64,000 bases of DNA from Spirosoma aerolatum. GTDB lineage: Bacteria; Bacteroidota; Bacteroidia; Cytophagales; Spirosomataceae. Position 1 is the stretch's first letter. Each line of letters begins with the position of its first letter. The DNA lies in the NCBI RefSeq assembly GCF_002056795.1, contig NZ_CP020104.1:3793001-3857000 (forward strand). Reading direction: 5' to 3'. The position numbers and the translations under genes were made by a program. Under the pieces are notes generated by a model, which did no database searches, had not been told where the DNA came from, and saw nothing but the letters and a program-made list of their open reading frames with translations. Shown piece by piece: positions 56,501 to 63,334 of the stretch.

Positions 56501-57948
56501 ACCCCACCCTTACTACGGCCACCGTGAATCAGCCTTTCAGCCAGAGCTTCACGGCCAGTGGTGGCAGTGGAACATACAGCTTTAGTGTGGTGAGCAGCAA
56601 CCTGCCCACCAGCCTGAGCCTGTCGGGCAATGGTGTCTTATCGGGCACGCCGACTCAGGCAGGCAGCTATTCGGTGCTGGTGCAGGTGAGTGATGCCAAC
56701 GGCTGCGGTGGCACGGCCAGCACAGCTTATAATCTGGTGGTAACTGATGCTACGCCCACCATAACGGGCTTTGCGGTGGTACCCAATCGGGTTTGCGTCG
56801 GTAGTCCCATCACGTTTACGGCTACTATAGGGAATATAGCTGGCGGCTATAGCTGGTCGCTTGAGAATGGTGGGCCTCCCATTGGCAGTCCAAGTCCTAC
56901 TACGGCCACCGCTTTTAGTGTAGTATTAACAGCAGTAGGGTCGGGTGTTCAAACCTTTACGTTAACCGTGAACAGCGGAGGACAACGGGTTTCGGCCACC
57001 ACGAGTTTGACTGTGAATGCCTTGCCGATAGCCACCCTGATCAACAACGGTCCGCTGACTTGTGCCCAGACCAGTGTGACGCTGACGGCTTCGGGCGGGG
57101 CTAGCTATAGCTTTACGAATGGCAGTGGTCAGGCCGTGCCGGGGAGTGGCAACATCCGTACCGTGAGTAGCCCGGGAACGTATTCGGTCACCGTGGTTGA
57201 TGGAAATGGCTGTGTGAGTACCACCACTACAACCGTTGGCAGCAATACCGTTCTAAACCTGGCTGCCGGAGCTTCACTGCCCCAGGCCAATGTAGGGGTA
57301 GTGGTGAGTTTGACAGCTTCAGGCGCTACTGCCTACCAGTGGAGTGCTCCGCCTACGGCACCGCTTACCCCTCCAGCTACTGGCTCCGCTGTATCGGCCA
57401 GCCTAACGGCCTCAGGTGTACAGACCTTTACGCTGACAGGCACCAGCGGAGTCTGTAGCCAGAGTGCTCTGGTCAGTGTGACAGCACTGGCAGGCCCCGA
57501 TCTGTCAGCGATTATAAACCTGCCCGATGCCAACTTCTCGGCTGGGGCTAAAAAAGGCCTGGTGGTCGGGATCCAGGAAGTCAATGGGGCATCGTCCAGC
57601 GGGTCCATTGTCGTCACCATCACGGTACCGGTTGGCTACAGTGTCAGTTTCGACAATACCCTCACCAGTTTCAGCGTCTCAGGAGGCTCTGCCAATCCGG
57701 TGGCTGTACAGAACAGTCTGTGGCATCAAAGCAACGGGGTAGCAGGTCAGCAGATTAGTATTGCGATTAATACAGGTCAATCGGTGGGTGCCAACAGCGT
57801 GATGAATCTGGGTTTTAGCATCAGTCGCACGACGGCCAATGCCGGGAGTGCCTCCAACATCACGGTCAACATCGCCGATGACAGCAGTGGGAGTTATGAT
57901 GTGAACCGGCTCAATAACGTTTATGCCCGCATTATCAATGGTTTGTGA
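50566..57948 (+). CDS. Giant secreted repeat protein (VCBS/FG-GAP, beta-helix and Ig-like domains)
   Basis: About 2460 residues from MKNYYLTLLFTGLQLVLLSS. Order by residue: signal peptide (1-25), SbsA-type Ig-like domain (about 26-140), seven 52-residue VCBS/FG-GAP repeats with LGDVDGDGDLDML calcium-site motifs (147-501), an Ig-like domain (502-590), three modules that start with a YVxxxAxGxxxGxSW motif and continue as right-handed beta-helix repeats of N-C-x-F type (about 592-996, 997-1495, 1590-1970), two He_PIG putative Ig domains (IGGILSGTPTAAGSYSVLVQ) and more Ig-like domains. A final region of about 150 residues (PDLSAIINLPDANFSAG..) is unrecognised. No typical T9SS sorting tail is seen. 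Probably surface adhesin or polysaccharide binder. A start at 50542 (TTG) is unlikely. Confidence 0.9.
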   Translation: MKNYYLTLLFTGLQLVLLSSFSQAQVPVITALNPARNQNNAPVNTNVSVTFDQPISNSTASKGGLLLIGQLRGGLLRNGQGGTASVSGSTLTFNPTTNFRPGETVFVTSTTAIQSTGGSRLARGQVYQFTTQVAGTGRANFTPSATNLDPAVGESPWGVALGDVDGDGDLDMLTANHDSDNVSVRLNDGMGNFTTPPSNPDPAVGNGPYNVALGDVDGDGDLDLLTANSISDNVSVRLNDGMGNFTPPSFNPDPAVGESPWGMALGDVDGDGDLDLLCANAYSNNVSVRLNDGQGNFTAPPTNPDPAVEIGPVSVVLGDVDGDSDLDMLTANSNSNTVSVRLNDGQGNFTAPPTNPDPAVEFGPYSVALGDVDGDGDLDMLTANIAYDNVSVRLNVGMGNFIAPPTNPDPAVGDYPYHIALGDVDADGDLDLVTANYFSDNVSVRLNDGTGNFTAPTTNPNPAVGDGPLSVALGDVDGDGDLDLLCANRLSNTVSVRLNDPVPPSIINFAATPSAVCASSPVTFTATVGNVTGAYNYTLSNGSSPLSGTANTTAFSQTLTASGSGSQSYTLTVSNGGTPATAVTSLTVNQSGPTRLYVKANATGANTGLSWDDAFTDLQSALKYACVGNLSEIWIARGVYKPVSKPSNQITLSDRAVGFEMLPDVAIYGGFEGTETELDQRPLINLSNPSSTTLSADIDGDGTLAGNGYRVIYNTRRLTSTAILDGAVITPPQNGTNTGAISNNNTSGSSSECSPQFRNLLFTGFVTGSVNSGYCVVNVAGPNATVSPSFINCIFTNNQAGTYYGVLFFNEASAQAPSTSVVQPQLINCLIADNTGQGFMYNNQLSAGRVQTEFINCSMVNLAGGLARNSTSQSTSPITIKLSNSVLWNTGGADTFRKEQGATSLSVTAQYSLLDQTITGYTSGPGNLTTTSSPFVSASDLNLPSTSPAVNAGNPASVTVASGPYSATNLPQTDVAANPRILGGRVDMGALEVQTTTPLCGTVVFVTEAGAGLQNGSSWTNAFSGTALQTAINTAATCGAQVWVAQGLYKPTTGTDRTISFSMKEGVAIYGGFRGTEGQLGDRPGVNPVTGQPSSSTLSGDIGTLGDSGEDSDNSHQIISNGTGLSERAILDGFVLTQATSEGGTGNGGAIANYGPVCNPTIRNCLFANNYASNHGGAVYNQNSSPLIENCVFDMNTSFQNGGAIYSEGSATLAVKNSSFKKNQGSFGGTVFTNGSVVLRLTDCTFESNTAVDGGVINVYSVAAVSLTRCQFLNNSAIDGNGGVMYLAAGSLIATDCRFQNNTSTDEGGVLSSQVSATFVNCIFQDNTSSGIGGAISASTSMTLTNCSFLGNKTYRGGAIYCNDIAITNCSFLGNQADQGGAICSEGGNVQLVNSVLWNNGVANSIAYPYGGDLLSARYSLFEPGVTGYTDGGNNLTTTLTPFMSTTSTQLRDCAVAINTGSNQAYSTVSGPATDLAGNNRLYNGGLIDRGAYEYQGNPTALAITNPAVMTATVGQAFSQTFMASGGSGPYSFSVVNSTLPTSLSVSIGGILSGTPTAAGSYSVLVQVSDANGCVGIASTVYGLTVANAVPVCGTVVYVTQSGAGSQNGSSWTNAFSGTALQTAINTAATCGAQVWVAQGLYKPTTGTNRSISFVMKPGVTIYGGFRGTEGQLGDRPTIIPLADQPSSSTLSGDLSGDDGPDFANNAENSYHVIKNDNNGLDNTAVLDGFVIRGGNANGNNSTDERGGAIYSLSSSPRLINCSLQRNSALVSGGAIYDTGSSFSLINCSFQQNAAVRGGAIYINASNPILINCWFQANTVTSNGGAIYNNISNPSLVNCSLQNNTATVGGGAIYNQGNRNVNNTISLINSVLFNNGGTNTFVLTDGGSLSASYSLFEPSVTGYTDGGNNLTTTITPFASGSSVALNACSPAINSGSNSAYNAVSGPLTDLAGNTRVFGGTIDRGAYEYQSNPTSLTVLNPTLTTATVNQPFSQSFTASGGSGTYSFSVVSSNLPTSLSLSGNGVLSGTPTQAGSYSVLVQVSDANGCGGTASTAYNLVVTDATPTITGFAVVPNRVCVGSPITFTATIGNIAGGYSWSLENGGPPIGSPSPTTATAFSVVLTAVGSGVQTFTLTVNSGGQRVSATTSLTVNALPIATLINNGPLTCAQTSVTLTASGGASYSFTNGSGQAVPGSGNIRTVSSPGTYSVTVVDGNGCVSTTTTTVGSNTVLNLAAGASLPQANVGVVVSLTASGATAYQWSAPPTAPLTPPATGSAVSASLTASGVQTFTLTGTSGVCSQSALVSVTALAGPDLSAIINLPDANFSAGAKKGLVVGIQEVNGASSSGSIVVTITVPVGYSVSFDNTLTSFSVSGGSANPVAVQNSLWHQSNGVAGQQISIAINTGQSVGANSVMNLGFSISRTTANAGSASNITVNIADDSSGSYDVNRLNNVYARIINGL
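51004..52068 (+). repeat. Seven 156-bp tandem repeats coding for FG-GAP units
   Basis: Units start at 51004, 51160 and every 156 bases to 51940, all in frame, encoding NPDPAVGxxPxxVALGDVDG-type units and ending with SVRLNDGxGNFTAPP. The period is constant with no indels, and nucleotide similarity is high, as expected after recent duplication or gene conversion. Confidence 0.95.
53561..53729 (+). repeat. Duplicated 169-bp module start, copy 1
   Basis: Codes for CGTVVFVTEAGAG and SWTNAFSGTALQTAINTAAT and then AQVWVAQGLYKPTTG. It matches 55340-55508 without gaps and with few differences. The offset of 1779 bases is exactly 593 codons. Confidence 0.9.
55340..55508 (+). repeat. Duplicated 169-bp module start, copy 2
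   Basis: Second copy of the 53561-53729 sequence at the start of the third beta-helix module. Recombination between copies would delete one 593-residue module in frame. Confidence 0.9.
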
Positions 57949-57970
57949 GTAAACTGGCGATCGCTAGCCA

Positions 57971-58036
57971 TAAAACGGAGGGTTTCCAGGGAATAAGTAG
58001 CGATAAGCTACCCGTCTCAAGAAATCCTCCGTTTTA
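57971..58036 (+). terminator. Hairpin after the giant gene
   Basis: TAAAACGGAGGGTTT (57971-57985) pairs with AAATCCTCCGTTTTA (58022-58036) with one G-T pair, enclosing a second small hairpin (GTAGC-GATAA-GCTAC). It lies 23 bases after the stop and is probably the transcription terminator. Confidence 0.75.
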
Positions 58037-58944
58037 CAAGACTCATTATATTGTTTATTAAGCCTATGAAAATAGGCCATATCCATCTCCCTACTTTTGA
58101 CAGTGTTTCTTTTTTTGCTCAGGCAAGTGGTTGAAGAGGGCATTACGTTAGGGAATTAACCTACCCCTCCCTGCTGTTTCATAGATTCTATTTATTTGGT
58201 TATCAAATGGTGTGTTAGTTGCCTTTTCGTACCACCTGACAGACTATCTCAGCCAATCGTCAACTTCCTGAACCTGAGCTAAATTACGAAACAGATAAGC
58301 ATGTAAAGACATGTGAATTAACTTGTAACAAAGTCAATTTCTTTTTTTACGAAAGAAAGCTTACATCAACTCGGAATTTTAATCAAGTGCTTTGTTCTGA
58401 ATCGATAGCCGTTTGCTATGACGGCTATCGATTCAGAGGCAATAAGGCAGAGAATCGTACCGGCGACCCGGCCAGAAGTCAGTTGTCCGACCACGGCTTA
58501 GCAGGCTGTTCCATTAACCATTCTGGCATCTCTCTGTAAAGAGGTAATAAACAAAGCGCGACTGAGCGGACCAAAAACGAACCGGGCTGCCTGAACAGTA
58601 ACCCACTTAAATGTAATCACATTTTCAAATGGGTTTTCATTGAGTCGACACTTGATCTTAATTTAAACAGACCGTAATAGTCTTGACGTACTGAAGGTTG
58701 TTACGACCGAAAACCAGGCACACCATAAATCGGTACTGCATGAATGGATAGTGTCGATCGGTTTCAAAATGCCATCTTGTAAACTGGTTCATGTGGGGAA
58801 TTATGCTCTATAGGTTTCTCTTTAGACCCCCAAATAGGAGAAGAGTCATAAATTAATTCGGTCTTGATGGCCGTCATAGCACACAATTCGTCCAAAAACT
58901 ACTTTGTTAACACGGTTAGAAAGAGAGAGTAGGCGCGGAAACGA
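58037..58944. other. Large intergenic region without recognised gene
   Basis: Nearly 0.9 kb without a supportable gene or known RNA. Contains a perfect 16-base-arm inverted repeat at 58397. The composition is moderately A+T-rich. An undescribed RNA could lie here, but nothing positive points to one. Confidence 0.5.
58397..58436. repeat. Perfect 16-bp inverted repeat without T-run
   Basis: CTGAATCGATAGCCGT (58397-58412) pairs with ACGGCTATCGATTCAG (58421-58436) around 8 bases. No T-run follows on either side, so a terminator role is unlikely. It contains ATCGAT palindromes. Confidence 0.8.
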
Positions 58945-58979
58945 AAAAGCCCGGCTCAATTTGGAACCGGGCTTTTTTG
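58945..58979 (-). terminator. Terminator of the leftward 58991 gene
   Basis: AAAAAGCCCGG..CCGGGCTTTTTT stem (58945-58979) with A and T runs on both sides, ending 12 bases before the stop of the minus-strand small gene. Confidence 0.88.
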
Positions 58980-58990
58980 TACTAGTTAAC

Positions 58991-59194
58991 TCACATTCCT
59001 GCTCCTTTTAAAAAGTCTGGATTAGCTTTTTTTAGACTATCCAGAAAGTTCCTGTCTCTGTCAACAAGCTGTTTCCTGTCACGTTTAATCAGATTCGGTG
59101 TCTCACTTCCGGGTGTATTACTAAACCGAAAGCTAATGAACATGCCAACAGTCAAAACACCACTCATTAAGGTTAAATACAAGTTCTTATTCAT
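58991..59194 (-). CDS. Small single-span protein of unknown function
   Basis: A 67-residue protein: one hydrophobic segment (MNKNLYLTLMSGVLTVGMFI) followed by a charged tail (NLIKRDRKQLVDRDRNFLDS) that is probably helical. It could be a membrane-anchored or secreted peptide. No family is recognised. The strong terminator directly downstream supports real expression. Confidence 0.55.
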   Translation of the reverse strand: MNKNLYLTLMSGVLTVGMFISFRFSNTPGSETPNLIKRDRKQLVDRDRNFLDSLKKANPDFLKGAGM

Positions 59195-59308
59195 CGGAGT
59201 TTTTTTATTCCTTGCAATTTAGCTATATAATGTAGCATATTTTTGCTTATATGTACCTACTAATTAGTCAGTTTTAGAAGGTAGTCTTATTTCGCATGCT
59301 TTGGGCAA

Positions 59309-59503
59309 TTATTCTTTTGTTTCTGGAATTTTTCGTAACAACCGACCGATTACATTCACCTTTTGGCCATCCGCAAATTCAACTAGCATTGTGCCAGTTG
59401 AACCGCGTGTACACTTTTCATTCGGTTGCAGCACTGCCGTACAGAGTTGACCTTTTAGGGGCGGGTCTGTTAGACGGTCGCCGAGGTAGATATAGTATCT
59501 CAT
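59309..59503 (-). CDS. Small conserved-type protein of unknown function
   Basis: A 64-residue protein (MRYYIYLGDRLTDPPLKGQL, then KCTRGSTGTMLVEFADGQKV and a NVIGRLLRK end). The GDRLTDP start and basic RLLRK end look like a small beta-barrel domain seen as short hypothetical proteins in related genomes. The opposite strand also has an 86-codon frame, but it has no protein-like features. Confidence 0.55.
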   Translation of the reverse strand: MRYYIYLGDRLTDPPLKGQLCTAVLQPNEKCTRGSTGTMLVEFADGQKVNVIGRLLRKIPETKE

Positions 59504-59688
59504 TTTTAAAGGGGCTGGGTACTAGCGAAACTATTCTTTTACCACAAGTAGCGTAGTGGTCAGCAAACGTGTGGAAATAGGCGAAGTGAGAAATAAGATA
59601 CCCCAGCTCGGCATTTCGAAGTCTGCCTATTAATTTAGCGTATATTACTAATTCTTTGTTGACTTGCCTTCCGTAATTTAACCATCAA

Positions 59689-60624
59689 TTGAACATTTCT
59701 TTCTGGAAACATCATCCCCTTGCTGACCAATCGGGTCGTCAGCTAGCTGAGAAAACCATTGATTTTCAGCACAAATTCAACCTTAACATCGTTAAATTAA
59801 CCCCTGCTGGAACATGGCTAGCCGTCTGCTACGGTCTGCAAGATGCCTGGCGGGGCGATGGGCTTGGTCGCCGGGAAATAATGCGGCCCTTAATCAATCA
59901 CCCTGACGATTGGCAGACACTGGTCGACTTTCGACGGGGTATCCCTCGTATGCTGAACGAGCAATTACTGGCGGCACAGCTCACCCGGTCCGCCTGTTCA
60001 GACAGTCCTGTCTATGCAACCGTTTTTAGTCCCATTTCACAGGCAATACAACTCGCCGGTATAGACCAGGTTCTGGATCATTGGCAGCATTACCCGGTTC
60101 AACTGATGGCCGGCCTGAGGCAGTTAACCAAGAATTTATGCTTTGTACTAGAAGAATTCAATAAACTGGCTATACAGGGAGTTTATTATGTGGTTCAGCA
60201 TGCCCGTACCGGTGGGTTGCCGGTGGCCCGACACAGGCAGTTAAGTGAGTTCAGTGACAGGCTTTGTCTGGAAAGTGCTGCCCAGTTATTCGCCGACGTA
60301 ATTGTTCATCTGCACGGTCAGAATAGTTACTTCCCGATCGACCCCTGCCCATCAGCTCTTCGTCTTCATTATACGGCCCGCCTGGATGGGATACCTGTCA
60401 GTTTGAAGAATCTCCCACCCCATCAGTCTCTTTTGCCCGGCCTTCCTACCGATGTACTTATCCGTTGCCAGACTCTGGACATGGCCTGGCAGGCGCTGGC
60501 GTGCTATTATCCTCTGGAAGAAACGGCAAACTTACCTCACCTAATGGGCGAGTGCGTTCTGCCCCTGAATTTTTCAGCCACCCAAATCGAGTTATGGAAA
60601 CAAGTCGCCAAACTACCCCGCTGA
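59689..60624 (+). CDS. Uroporphyrinogen decarboxylase (URO-D) family protein
   Basis: A 311-residue protein with a TTG start at 59689, because a stop lies 15 bases upstream in frame and no ATG is usable before residue 60. It opens FWKHHPLADQSGRQLAEKTI, then FQHKFNLNIVKLTPAGTW, the usual N-terminal pattern of non-haem URO-D family proteins, and has SPVYATVFSPISQAIQLAG and GVYYVVQHARTGG. Members include HemE and MtaA/CmuA corrinoid methyltransferases. It lacks the HemE RQAGRY motif, so it is not a haem enzyme. Its 3' end overlaps the A-T-TE gene by 31 bases, so they are probably translated together. Confidence 0.82.
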   Translation: MNISFWKHHPLADQSGRQLAEKTIDFQHKFNLNIVKLTPAGTWLAVCYGLQDAWRGDGLGRREIMRPLINHPDDWQTLVDFRRGIPRMLNEQLLAAQLTRSACSDSPVYATVFSPISQAIQLAGIDQVLDHWQHYPVQLMAGLRQLTKNLCFVLEEFNKLAIQGVYYVVQHARTGGLPVARHRQLSEFSDRLCLESAAQLFADVIVHLHGQNSYFPIDPCPSALRLHYTARLDGIPVSLKNLPPHQSLLPGLPTDVLIRCQTLDMAWQALACYYPLEETANLPHLMGECVLPLNFSATQIELWKQVAKLPR

Positions 60625-63176
60625 TACCACCCTTAGATTATAAGGGGCCGGACAATCTTCCGTTTAAAGCACTTCCGACCACCAGTTCGGAAGTCACTAT
60701 ATCCCGGCTTTTTGCGGATCAGGTAGCCTGTCAGCCTGACCGGGTGGCGATTGTGGATGGGGCCTTGAGTTGTACGTATGCGCAGTTGATGGTCAAGACC
60801 CGACAGATTGCTCAAGCCCTCAGAGCCTGTAAGCTGTCACCCGGGGCACCAGTTGGTCTGTGGATGGAAAAATCAGTTAATGCAATTGCCGCGTTGCTGG
60901 CTGTGTTAGCGGAGGGACATCCCTACGTGCCATTTGACCTGGCAATGCCTGCTCAACGCAATGCGTCCATTCTGAGCCATGCAGGTGTTCAATGGCTAAT
61001 TGGTTATCAATCCGATCTACAAAAGGCTCCCCTTTCCCTAAACCAACTTGTTATAGAAGATATCGAAATCAGTGACCCCGATCTCCCTTTTGACTGTATT
61101 GGTGGCCCCGATCATCTGGCTTATATACTCTATACGTCAGGCACCACTGGACGCCCTAAAGGCGTTTACCAGAATCAGCGGGGCGTTTTACACGACGTAG
61201 CGCAGTATGTTAATTCCATTCATCTGGGTCCTCTCGATCGTCACACATTGTTGTATTCGTTATCAGTCATCGGCTCCGTCAGGGATGTTCTGGGAACGTT
61301 ACTGACCGGCGGCAGTATGCATCTATACCACCCGACTAAACAGGGGCTGGCGGGCATCACTGATTTTCTACTGACGCAGCAGATTACCGTATTTCACTCG
61401 CTGCCGTTGTTATTTCGTGGCTTTTTGAGCGTGGCGAGGAAGGCTTACTTTCCCGCTATTCGATTAGTTTATCTAGCGGGTGATCGTATATATCGGGCAG
61501 ATGTGGAACGCTATCGGGCCAGTTTTCGGGCAACAGCCCGGCTCTATGTGGGTATTGGCTCCACCGAGAACACGACCCTTTACCGGCAGTGGTTTTTGGA
61601 TCATCAGACCGAGCTGGACAACGAACTGATTCCTGTTGGATATGCCGTGCCGGACCGACTGATGCAACTTCAGGATTCTGATGGACATGAGGTGGAAGTT
61701 GGCGAAATTGGCGAAATTGTGGTTACCAGCGCCTACGTGGCCTTAGGCTATTGGAACGATGATGAATTGACCAAAAAGGCATTTCGCCCATCGGGATCTC
61801 AGCGTACGTTCCGTACAGGGGATTTAGGACGCATCCGGCCTGATGGACTACTGGAGTTTATCGGACGCCGGGATCGACAATTAAAATTGTCGGGTTACCG
61901 GGTCGAACCCGCCGAAATTGAAGCGGTCCTACTTAGAGCACCCGGGGTAAGCAGTGCTGCCATCTTACTAAGAGAGCCTGTAGCCCATTCTTGTCTGGTC
62001 GCCTATGTTACCCTTCAGGAAGGTAGTCATCTAGCCAGTGTACGCCAGTTTGCCCTAGATCAGTTGCCAGCGCACATGGTACCAATCGCGTGGGAAATTA
62101 TTGAGACACTGCCAGTACTTTCTAATTTCAAAATCGATTATGAAGCGCTGGCCCGGTTGGATGCAATTCGCTATGAGCAACAACAGACCAAGCAACCCCA
62201 CCCTCAGGGAGCATCGACGGAGCAAGTGCTTCGAAAGATCTGGTGCCGATATGCATCTGCGTATTCTTTTGACGAAGACTTGAGCTGGCGTAACGGTGGC
62301 GGTTCCTCCTTTAATTCGCTGCTGTTGCTGATCGATCTGGAAGAGCAATTTGGTTGTGCATTGCCCATCGACTGGTTCCATAACCAGATGCGCCCTAGTC
62401 AACTACACATCCAGTTACAGCAGCGATTGACGCTGTCTCAGACAGGTCAAAAAGAATCGTCTGTTTACTTTGTCGTGTTTAGGCCACTATACGGTATGCG
62501 CGAAGGAACTTACCAATTTATTCAGCAGCTACGAACGATTGGTACTGTGCAAATTATTCATTATCCGGACTTTGCCCAACAATCACGGGGTACATTTTCG
62601 GCCCAATCATTTATCGGCCAGATCAAAGCCCAGTTTGATCATTTACCGGCTCAGGCTCATCTGGTGGGCATTTGTAGCGGCTGCATCGTAGCTCATGAAA
62701 TAGCTCATTGGCTGGCTGGTATAAATCGACCAATGGGTCAACTTATTTATATCGATCATCCACCCGCAGGTGCCGAGATGAGCTGGTGGCCCCAACTAGT
62801 CGATACCTGGCAAAACAGGTCAATACATGCCCTTCCCCTGCGGCTGCTTCGGACGCTTTCGCGACCCCTTTACCAACGTTTAATTGTAATGTATACAGCC
62901 CGTAAGCCCCAGATGTATGCCGAAGCGTTTGTCCATCTGATGACCCGGACAACTCGTCCGTCCTCTCTGTGTCAGCCTATTATACTGGTTCAATGTGCAG
63001 ATATGGCCAGCAAGTATGGGAATCGGTTAGGTTGGGATCGATATGTGTCGGGCATGCACCTTATCCAGCTACCCTATTTGCACATACAAATGTTCAGGGT
63101 ATCTAACAACTTAACCAGCTTGGTAGCCCAGCTGAATGACTTGTTAAGCCCTGATAGCAAATCGGTTAGTTACTAA
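60594..63176 (+). CDS. Single-module NRPS-like A-T-TE enzyme with Cys nucleophile
   Basis: 860 residues from METSRQTTPLIPPLDYKGPD. Adenylation domain (about 30-530): LYTSGTTGRPKGV (179-191), GIGSTENTTLY (320-330), FRTGDLGRIRPDG (406-418), the Lys in NFKIDYEAL (513). Carrier domain (about 540-610): NGGGSSFNSLLLL with Ser572 as likely phosphopantetheine site. Thioesterase (about 620-860): VGICSGCIVAHEIA puts Cys694 at the nucleophile position of GxSxG; Asp721 (YIDHPPAG) and His830 (LPYLHIQMF) complete the triad. By eye, the position of the usual Asp235 in amino-acid-activating domains is Ser222 (YSLSVIGS), so the substrate may lack an alpha-amino group. No condensation domain. Confidence 0.9.
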   Translation: METSRQTTPLIPPLDYKGPDNLPFKALPTTSSEVTISRLFADQVACQPDRVAIVDGALSCTYAQLMVKTRQIAQALRACKLSPGAPVGLWMEKSVNAIAALLAVLAEGHPYVPFDLAMPAQRNASILSHAGVQWLIGYQSDLQKAPLSLNQLVIEDIEISDPDLPFDCIGGPDHLAYILYTSGTTGRPKGVYQNQRGVLHDVAQYVNSIHLGPLDRHTLLYSLSVIGSVRDVLGTLLTGGSMHLYHPTKQGLAGITDFLLTQQITVFHSLPLLFRGFLSVARKAYFPAIRLVYLAGDRIYRADVERYRASFRATARLYVGIGSTENTTLYRQWFLDHQTELDNELIPVGYAVPDRLMQLQDSDGHEVEVGEIGEIVVTSAYVALGYWNDDELTKKAFRPSGSQRTFRTGDLGRIRPDGLLEFIGRRDRQLKLSGYRVEPAEIEAVLLRAPGVSSAAILLREPVAHSCLVAYVTLQEGSHLASVRQFALDQLPAHMVPIAWEIIETLPVLSNFKIDYEALARLDAIRYEQQQTKQPHPQGASTEQVLRKIWCRYASAYSFDEDLSWRNGGGSSFNSLLLLIDLEEQFGCALPIDWFHNQMRPSQLHIQLQQRLTLSQTGQKESSVYFVVFRPLYGMREGTYQFIQQLRTIGTVQIIHYPDFAQQSRGTFSAQSFIGQIKAQFDHLPAQAHLVGICSGCIVAHEIAHWLAGINRPMGQLIYIDHPPAGAEMSWWPQLVDTWQNRSIHALPLRLLRTLSRPLYQRLIVMYTARKPQMYAEAFVHLMTRTTRPSSLCQPIILVQCADMASKYGNRLGWDRYVSGMHLIQLPYLHIQMFRVSNNLTSLVAQLNDLLSPDSKSVSY

Positions 63177-63334
63177 AAAATTAGCCGGTTGTAAATTTGG
63201 AATGGATACAAAGTGACTATAAATCATCCCTGGGTTGCCCATGTTGCTCAAGGGCTGGCCTGTTTTATTCCCCTTTTTAGACCTGTTTAAATCGGATGTT
63301 TGAGAAACAGCTTTACCCCTTCCCTGCTAACTAT

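Noticed and set aside
59296..59556. 86-codon plus-strand frame opposite the 59309 gene
   Set aside because: No protein-like composition, whereas the minus-strand frame looks like a small domain.
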